A DNA stretch of 5,929 nt from CAZSPL01 sp964608735 (lineage in GTDB: Bacteria; JAJVIF01; JAPKYR01; CAZSPL01), in assembly GCA_964608735.1 (NCBI GenBank), contig CAZSPL010000220.1:1-5929 (forward strand). Reading direction: 5' to 3'. Shown one piece after another: positions 1 through 3,277 of this stretch. A program made the translations under genes and the position numbers. The notes beneath the pieces were generated by a model. The model searched no databases and was not told the origin of the DNA. It was given only the letters and a program-made list of their open reading frames with translations. The stretch's first letter is position 1. The number at the start of each line of letters is the position of its first letter.

Positions 1-283
1 CGTTCGCGCCGCGGCCGTCGGGATCGAAGTGCCCGAAGAAATCGCGCTTGACCATATCCTGCGAATGCACGCGGCATACGCGCGACAGCCCGACGTCGAG
101 GGCGACGGGGTCGAGCCCGGCATCCATCCGCAGATCGTTGATCTCATCGAGCATGAGCAGCACCGCCTGGGATTCGTCGAGCTTGACGAATTCGGCTTCG
201 CCCGAAGCAGGCCTGCTCGCCGCAAGGAAGAGTACGGGAAGAACGAAGACCGGTATGAAGTATCTAAGGACTTTAAGCATCAT
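1..283 (-). CDS. Secreted CAP/SCP-domain (YkwD-like) protein, 3' end outside window
   Basis: The minus strand is open from ATG at 283 to the left edge: 94 codons plus one base, so the C-terminus is missing. Residues 1-28 look like a Sec signal peptide: MMLKVLRY, a hydrophobic stretch (FIPVFVLPVLFLAA), then a small-residue cleavage region near PASGEA. Residues 38-94 match the start of a CAP domain: LDEINDLRMDAGLDPVALD resembles the family's N-x-x-R-x-x-x-G-L-x-P-L-x-x-D pattern. HSQDM (73-77) and FFGHFDPDG (82-90) follow, with H85 at the first conserved CAP histidine. Bacterial CAP proteins are exported and their biochemical role is mostly unknown. Start: ATG ATG occurs in tandem (283 or 280) with AGGGG at 293-297 upstream, 9 nt from the first ATG. 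The gene is divergent from the TPR membrane protein gene. The family call is firm; function and full length are unknown. Confidence 0.85.
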   Translation of the reverse strand, partial: MMLKVLRYFIPVFVLPVLFLAASRPASGEAEFVKLDESQAVLLMLDEINDLRMDAGLDPVALDVGLSRVCRVHSQDMVKRDFFGHFDPDGRGAN

Positions 284-292
284 TTATTTTAA

Positions 293-297
293 CCCCT
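293..297 (-). promoter_or_regulatory. Ribosome binding site of the CAP gene
   Basis: Read on the minus strand this is AGGGG, 9 nt from the first of two tandem ATG codons (283, 280). The same AGGGG also occurs in the inverted repeat just upstream (303-319), so the ribosome site has a nearby duplicate. Confidence 0.5.
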
Positions 298-302
298 GCG
301 AA

Positions 303-319
303 CCCCTCGCTACGAGGGG
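303..319. repeat. Perfect 7-bp inverted repeat, 3-nt centre, upstream of the CAP gene
   Basis: CCCCTCG (303-309), CTA (310-312), CGAGGGG (313-319). It lies 20 bp upstream of the CAP start codon. With the -10 box proposed at 322-327 (minus strand), transcription would begin near 315, inside the right arm, so a DNA operator is as likely as an RNA hairpin. The adjacent AACCCCTGCG / AACCCCTCGC (291-300, 301-310) form a near-perfect tandem repeat. No regulator is identified. Confidence 0.45.
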
Positions 320-321
320 CA

Positions 322-330
322 TATATAGCA
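322..330 (-). promoter_or_regulatory. Possible extended -10 promoter of the CAP gene
   Basis: On the minus strand the sequence is TGCTATATA: TG (330-329), one base, then TATATA (327-322). This fits an extended -10 element. The hexamer 17 bp upstream (TTCTAA, 345-350) is a poor -35. The predicted start is near 315, giving a leader of roughly 30 nt. Confidence 0.3.
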
Positions 331-380
331 CATTTCAGACCCTATTAGAAGGGCCGCATCAATATTATCCTCCCGCGCGA

Positions 381-402
381 GGGCCGGTTATTAACGGCCT
401 TT
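381..402. repeat. Weak dyad in the divergent intergenic region
   Basis: GGCCG (382-386) and CGGCC (395-399) form a 5-bp stem with an 8-nt loop, followed by TTT (400-402). It could be read as a short terminator on the plus strand, but no plus-strand gene ends upstream inside the window and the T run is only three bases. It may be a protein-binding dyad or chance. The rest of 284-576 holds only the promoter-like boxes and ribosome site listed separately. Confidence 0.2.
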
Positions 403-474
403 AACGAGACTGATGGTTAATGCATCTTTACAAGACTTTCACACTTCACCTTTCGCGGGGGTTGTCCGATGAAT

Positions 475-480
475 TATAAT
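475..480 (+). promoter_or_regulatory. Possible -10 box for the zinc ribbon-TPR gene
   Basis: TATAAT is an exact -10 hexamer in an AT-rich patch. The -35 at the correct distance (TTCGCG, 452-457, 17-bp spacer) is poor. TTGTCC at 462-467 looks better but is only 7 bp away. An activator-dependent promoter would explain this; a chance match is also possible. The leader would be about 90 nt to the ATG at 577. Confidence 0.3.
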
Positions 481-555
481 ATGAAGTGACATTGAACCTT
501 TCATAGGGGAATATATCAGTAGATATTGAGAGATTGGGCGATCGAGTGCGATTTC

Positions 556-561
556 AGGAGG
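556..561 (+). promoter_or_regulatory. Shine-Dalgarno candidate for the zinc ribbon-TPR gene
   Basis: AGGAGG is a strong anti-16S match, but it sits 15 nt from the ATG at 577, longer than usual. An in-frame TTG at 526 also has only a distant purine run (AGGGGA, 505-510, 15 nt). The AGGAGG and the natural N-terminus just ahead of the zinc ribbon favour the ATG at 577. Confidence 0.4.
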
Positions 562-576
562 GATACGGAACGGCTG

Positions 577-1956
577 ATGCCGAGCGGTAACGAAGAAATA
601 AAGGACGACAAGTTGGTATGCCTTCAGTGCGGGGCGGAAGTTCCCGCCGATGAATGGCAGTGCCCGGGATGCGGGAGCGACCGGCACCTTATTCAGCGCG
701 ACCGCGTGTCCGCCGGCGTCATGCCCTCCATGCGTCCGCCGCGACGGACGAGGCCGTCGGTATACAGCGGTCTCGCGATCATCATCATAGTCGCCGTTTC
801 ACTTATCCTTATAAATGCCGCTGGGAAACCACCGGCTGAAGCTGTAAGCAACGACGAGGAAGTCATGCTCGACATCGCGCTCGAAGCAGGCTCCGGCGAT
901 TCGACGGAGCAGGACATCGTCAAATCGCTCACCGGTCTCGAAGACGACGATTTCGATACCCTCGTCGGCGAAGGTGCGTGGCATGCGTCAAGGAGCGAAT
1001 GGCCCGAGGCGATAAGCGCGTTCGAAAAAGCCTTAGCGAGAAAGAACGACGAGACCGGGGTCATGGAGGAACTCGCGCGGGCGTATATCGAGCTCGACGA
1101 CATCGACAACGCGATGTTCCATCTCGACCGCTGGATAGAAGTGGAACCCGACGACCCGGCGCCGTACGCGCTCAAGGGAAGCATCTATTTCGGGCAGGGA
1201 AAGTATGAAGAGGCGCGGGAAGCCTATCGCGATGCCCTTTACCGCACCGGAGCCGGGGATTCGAAGATGGATGAATATTCCCGCAAGCTCGCCGAGATAA
1301 GGGATATCATCGCGGAAAAAGAGCAGGTCAAAGAGGAAACATCAGAATTCGATATCGGCGAAGGTTGGATACACGAGCCGATGCCGGAATACAAGCCCGG
1401 CGTCAAGCCCGAATCGAAGCCTCAGCCGGAGGGTGGTACGACTCCGTTCTCGCAGTTCTTCGATAACGACAAAGGCGACGATGACAGCCTCGTACTCCTC
1501 GGCGAGGGGCAGGAGAGCAGCACGACCGAGCCCGTGGAAGCCGATGCGGATACCGAAGAGGAAGAAGCGGCGGAAGACAAACCCGAAGGCTCGATAGAGA
1601 TCACCCTCGGCGAGGGGGAATCGTCACCGGAACATACACGCATCACCGGCGCGCGCTATGACAGCTCCGACGAGGACTTCAGCCTCTACTTCGACACCGA
1701 GGGAAGGGCGAGTCCACGCTACTATTATGACAAACCGGCGAATGTGTTCTGGATTACCGTACCGAATGCCGAGTGCGATTTCTCCAACGTGCCGATCGAG
1801 AGAACATTCACGCATCCGCTCGTGGAATCGGTCCGCTCATGGGCGGATGACGGTGGCAATGTCCGGTTCAAGATAATCCTGAAGGAACCCATCCAGTATT
1901 CATCGCCGACAATAATGGCTCTCGGATTTTCACTGCGTATGTGGAGTTCGTCTTAG
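577..1956 (+). CDS. Single-pass membrane protein: zinc ribbon, TM helix, TPR repeats, AMIN-like C-terminal domain
   Basis: This 459-residue protein (476 if the TTG at 526 is used) has no product name I recognise. Residues 15-32 form a zinc ribbon, C15-x2-C18-x10-C29-x2-C32. An Arg/Pro-rich stretch (52-60) precedes a transmembrane helix at about 62-82, so by the positive-inside rule the ribbon is cytoplasmic and the rest is outside. Residues 127-225 hold about three TPR units, for example EWPEAISAFEKALAR, DIDNAMFHLDRWIEVEPDDP and GKYEEAREAYRDALYR. Residues 226-349 are a charged, Pro/Glu/Asp-rich and probably disordered linker. Residues 350-459 (HTRITGARYDS through VRFKIILKEPIQY to LGFSLRMW) resemble an AMIN domain, a beta fold that localises periplasmic proteins to envelope structures. 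TPR domains usually bind protein partners, so an envelope scaffold role is an inference. A hydrophobic-GEG motif recurs four times. The gene converges on the PIN toxin gene with a 38-bp gap and no clear terminator. Confidence 0.75.
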   Translation: MPSGNEEIKDDKLVCLQCGAEVPADEWQCPGCGSDRHLIQRDRVSAGVMPSMRPPRRTRPSVYSGLAIIIIVAVSLILINAAGKPPAEAVSNDEEVMLDIALEAGSGDSTEQDIVKSLTGLEDDDFDTLVGEGAWHASRSEWPEAISAFEKALARKNDETGVMEELARAYIELDDIDNAMFHLDRWIEVEPDDPAPYALKGSIYFGQGKYEEAREAYRDALYRTGAGDSKMDEYSRKLAEIRDIIAEKEQVKEETSEFDIGEGWIHEPMPEYKPGVKPESKPQPEGGTTPFSQFFDNDKGDDDSLVLLGEGQESSTTEPVEADADTEEEEAAEDKPEGSIEITLGEGESSPEHTRITGARYDSSDEDFSLYFDTEGRASPRYYYDKPANVFWITVPNAECDFSNVPIERTFTHPLVESVRSWADDGGNVRFKIILKEPIQYSSPTIMALGFSLRMWSSS

Positions 1957-1994
1957 AGCGGCGGGAATGCATGCGGCGATAAAAACATTTACTT

Positions 1995-2402
1995 TCAATC
2001 CCCGCAAAAAGATGAAATGAATTCACGCGGCAAAACGATGCGGGCTACACGTTTTGCACGGGCGTTATAATGTTTGAGATTTCCCGTCACGAGGGCATCC
2101 GCGTTCGACGCGACCGCCGCCTCGACGGATTTTTCATCATCGGGGTCCGGCAGCCGGAGGTCCAGCGGCGCGGGAGTGATATAAATCCCGGAGCTTCGTA
2201 TATAGCTCAGCCAGAAACCCCTTACGATCTCCCCGAACCCGAATTCCTCCCTGCGCAGGACATCGTGGTATTCATCCATGATCCTGTCGTCATACGCGGC
2301 GCGGACATCGCCCCTCGCGACGAGATTCAGCAGCATCGCCGTGGGAGTATCCGCGCTGAGCAGGCCGGATATCAACACGTTGGTGTCGAGGACGATGATC
2401 AC
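1995..2402 (-). CDS. PIN-domain toxin of a type II toxin-antitoxin pair
   Basis: This 135-residue protein is about the full length of the PIN family of putative toxin components (TIGR00305-like, PIN_3 type). These are Mg2+-dependent ribonucleases that cleave cellular RNA when freed from antitoxin; the RNA target cannot be read from sequence. Visible signatures are the opening strand with LDTNVLISGLL (D6, N8), DEYHDVLRR with acidic E44, DPDDEKSVEAA (D86, D88, D89) and ADALVTGN (D102, N108). The last motif ends in Asn where many PIN proteins have Asp; the TGN form is common in this subfamily as I recall it, so the protein is probably active. The start is GTG at 2402, overlapping the antitoxin TGA in a GTGA quartet, with GGGAAG immediately upstream. 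That arrangement suggests translational coupling, keeping toxin synthesis dependent on antitoxin translation. No transcription terminator is obvious in the 38 bp downstream. Confidence 0.85.
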   Translation of the reverse strand: MIIVLDTNVLISGLLSADTPTAMLLNLVARGDVRAAYDDRIMDEYHDVLRREEFGFGEIVRGFWLSYIRSSGIYITPAPLDLRLPDPDDEKSVEAAVASNADALVTGNLKHYNARAKRVARIVLPREFISSFCGD

Positions 2403-2686
2403 TTCTTCCCGGCCCTTCGCGTATCGCTTATGACGGCTTCGAGGTCGCGCTCTTTCATGGTGTCGATACCCCTCCTGCCCGCGGATTTCCGCATGTCGGA
2501 CAGGGCGTACTCCGCGAGCGCGCGGGTCACGGCCCGAAGCACGCCCTCGAAGCTGTCCTCGTCGATGCTCACCATCAGCGCCCTTGGCTTCCCGTTGTGG
2601 TTGACGATGAGCTTCCCGTCCTTTTCGAGCCTGCTGTAGACTTCCGATGGTTTCGTGCTCAATTCTCTCGATGATATGAACTTCAT
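2399..2686 (-). CDS. Phd/YefM-like antitoxin
   Basis: This 95-residue protein is the first gene of the toxin-antitoxin operon. Residues 1-42 are a Phd/YefM-type DNA-binding and dimerisation domain: MKFISSRELSTKPSEVYSRL, then the hallmark strand-turn-strand LIVNHNGKPRALMVSI. Residues 47-95 are helical and charged (EGVLRAVTRALAEYALSDMR, ending TRRAGKK), as expected for the segment that wraps and inhibits the toxin. Antitoxins of this family neutralise the toxin and repress their own promoter, usually more tightly as a complex. Start: ATG at 2686 is preferred over an upstream in-frame ATG at 2716. GGTGAT (2693-2698) lies 6 nt before it, and the predicted transcription start (about 2712) is downstream of 2716, so the upstream codon would not be in the mRNA. 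The gene ends in the GTGA overlap with the toxin. Confidence 0.85.
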   Translation of the reverse strand: MKFISSRELSTKPSEVYSRLEKDGKLIVNHNGKPRALMVSIDEDSFEGVLRAVTRALAEYALSDMRKSAGRRGIDTMKERDLEAVISDTRRAGKK

Positions 2687-2692
2687 TCTTCG

Positions 2693-2698
2693 ATCACC
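2693..2698 (-). promoter_or_regulatory. Ribosome binding site that fixes the antitoxin start
   Basis: On the minus strand this is GGTGAT, within GGGGTGATC, complementary to the 3' end of 16S rRNA and 6 nt from the ATG at 2686. It supports the shorter antitoxin over the in-frame ATG at 2716. Confidence 0.6.
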
Positions 2699-2706
2699 CC
2701 GAATAG

Positions 2707-2715
2707 TGTTCAACA
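2707..2715. promoter_or_regulatory. Operator candidate 1: palindrome TGTTCAACA
   Basis: A 9-bp perfect palindrome (TGTT-C-AACA) covering the predicted transcription start of the toxin-antitoxin operon. An identical copy lies at 2741-2749. Phd/YefM antitoxins typically bind paired palindromes in their own promoter, so these are the natural binding sites. Confidence 0.55.
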
Positions 2716-2718
2716 TAT

Positions 2719-2747
2719 ATTATACAATTAATCAAACGATTGTTCAA
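2719..2747 (-). promoter_or_regulatory. Sigma-70-type promoter of the toxin-antitoxin operon
   Basis: On the minus strand: -35 TTGAAC (2747-2742), 17-bp spacer, -10 TATAAT (2724-2719, exact). The predicted start is near 2712, giving a leader of about 26 nt before the antitoxin ATG. An A/T tract lies upstream at 2760-2770, where an UP element would sit. TTGACA at 2757-2752 is a better -35 hexamer but is 27 bp from the -10, so it is more likely part of the operator pattern. This is the strongest promoter in the window. Confidence 0.7.
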
Positions 2748-2750
2748 CAA
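2740..2750. promoter_or_regulatory. Operator candidate 2: palindrome TTGTTCAACAA over the -35 box
   Basis: This contains the same TGTTCAACA core (2741-2749) extended to 11 bp, and it overlaps the -35 hexamer at 2742-2747. Its centre is 34 bp from that of the first copy, so the two sites bracket the -10 box. A second short palindrome, ACAATTGT (2747-2754), overlaps it. Confidence 0.55.
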
Positions 2751-2759
2751 TTGTCAAAC

Positions 2760-2770
2760 AAAAATTTTTT
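2760..2770 (-). promoter_or_regulatory. A/T tract resembling an UP element
   Basis: The plus strand reads AAAAATTTTTT. Relative to the predicted start near 2712 it lies at about -48 to -58, the position where the alpha subunit of RNA polymerase binds UP elements. It would raise basal expression of the toxin-antitoxin operon. It also lies downstream of the DUF721-like gene, but with no GC stem before it, it is not a convincing terminator. Confidence 0.35.
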
Positions 2771-2812
2771 ACTTGAAAGAGGAACCGGGGCATGGATTTT
2801 GGGACGGAGGAA

Positions 2813-3106
2813 TTACTTCGATGTCTGCGCCCTGATCCTCGCGACGGCGTTGCGTCCGAGGCGGGCGTTGAGCGTGCGGCACATCTCGGGGGCGTGAAGG
2901 CTCAGTTCCTGCCGCGAGACCGGGTCGGTGACCGTATAGGTCAGCACATTGCCCGATAACTTGACGCCTGTGACATAGTTCTTGAGCGTCGGGGGGATAA
3001 TTTCGCGCGCATGGATATCGAGCTCCTCATCGGTCGGCCCGCCATCGAGAAAATGCGCGTGCGTTACGCGCGAGACAATCTCCTCCATATGCTCGAACAC
3101 GCCCAT
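2813..3106 (-). CDS. Short DciA/DUF721-like protein
   Basis: This 97-residue protein resembles the C-terminal half of the DUF721 family. Residues 40-97 fit its pattern: TLKNYVTGVKLSGNVLTYTV (beta strands with the family's 'G-x-L-x-x-x-V'), DPVSRQELSLHAPEMCRTLN (the conserved R/W-x-x-EL helix), and ARLGRNAVARIRAQ ('LG-x-x-x-V-x-x-I'). The family includes DciA, which helps load the replicative helicase DnaB. Here the usual N-terminal Trp-containing helix (W-x-x-I/V-G) is not recognisable, so the role may differ. The ATG at 3106 lacks a clear Shine-Dalgarno sequence. A second in-frame ATG at 3088 is possible, and TATAAA at 3109-3114 close to the first ATG hints at a leaderless or internal start. 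The gene is upstream of, and codirectional with, the toxin-antitoxin pair, but that pair has its own promoter 55 bp beyond this stop. None of the usual recF/gyrB neighbours are present. Confidence 0.5.
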   Translation of the reverse strand: MGVFEHMEEIVSRVTHAHFLDGGPTDEELDIHAREIIPPTLKNYVTGVKLSGNVLTYTVTDPVSRQELSLHAPEMCRTLNARLGRNAVARIRAQTSK

Positions 3107-3180
3107 ACTTTATACATTATTATCCCGATATTCAATCATTTTTTATTTTCCGGGAAGGAAAAGCGGGAAATGTGAACAGA

Positions 3181-3210
3181 TTGGGAGTGAAAAACATCTT
3201 ATATTGTAAT
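3181..3210 (+). promoter_or_regulatory. Possible promoter of the lipoprotein gene
   Basis: TTGGGA (3181-3186) and TGTAAT (3205-3210) are separated by 18 bp, matching the -35 and -10 consensus at 4/6 and 5/6. A start near 3217 would give a leader of about 60 nt to the GTG at 3278. GATAAT at 3222-3227 is an alternative -10 with a poor -35. Confidence 0.4.
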
Positions 3211-3233
3211 GATAGTGGTAAGATAATTACGTA

Positions 3234-3247
3234 CCCGGATGACCGGG
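3234..3247 (+). repeat. Small hairpin in the leader of the lipoprotein gene
   Basis: CCCGG (3234-3238), loop ATGA, CCGGG (3243-3247): a perfect 5-bp GC stem. The loop contains the ATG at 3239, which is in frame with the lipoprotein and would otherwise be the obvious start codon. The hairpin lies 20 nt upstream of the real ribosome site. Confidence 0.35.
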
Positions 3248-3266
3248 AGCGGGATTACTTATCCCT

Positions 3267-3272
3267 GGAGGG
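3267..3272 (+). promoter_or_regulatory. Ribosome binding site that fixes the lipoprotein start at GTG 3278
   Basis: GGAGGG lies 5 nt before GTG 3278. The in-frame ATG at 3239 has no comparable site upstream. Starting at the GTG also gives a compact lipoprotein signal peptide with the Cys at residue 20. Confidence 0.75.
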
Positions 3273-3277
3273 CCTGC

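Noticed and set aside
29..404. Two overlapping plus-strand open frames at the left edge
   Set aside because: They lie opposite the CAP gene, their translations are low-complexity and Arg/Ser-rich, and the minus strand carries a recognisable domain.
1957..1994. Bidirectional terminator between the convergent TPR and toxin genes
   Set aside because: The GCATGC palindrome is short, and no complementary GC stem with a T run is present on either strand.
2735..2770. TTGACA at 2757-2752 as the -35 box of the toxin-antitoxin promoter
   Set aside because: It is an exact -35 hexamer but lies 27 bp from the TATAAT. TTGAAC at 2747-2742 gives the ideal 17-bp spacer.
2760..2770. AAAAATTTTTT as a terminator for the DUF721-like gene
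   Set aside because: No GC-rich stem precedes it on the minus strand. Its position upstream of the toxin-antitoxin -35 fits an UP element better.
1995..3106. Defence island or novel multi-gene immune system
   Set aside because: Only an ordinary PIN/Phd-type toxin-antitoxin pair and a DUF721-like gene are present. No nuclease, ATPase, reverse transcriptase, CRISPR repeat or mobile element signature was seen.
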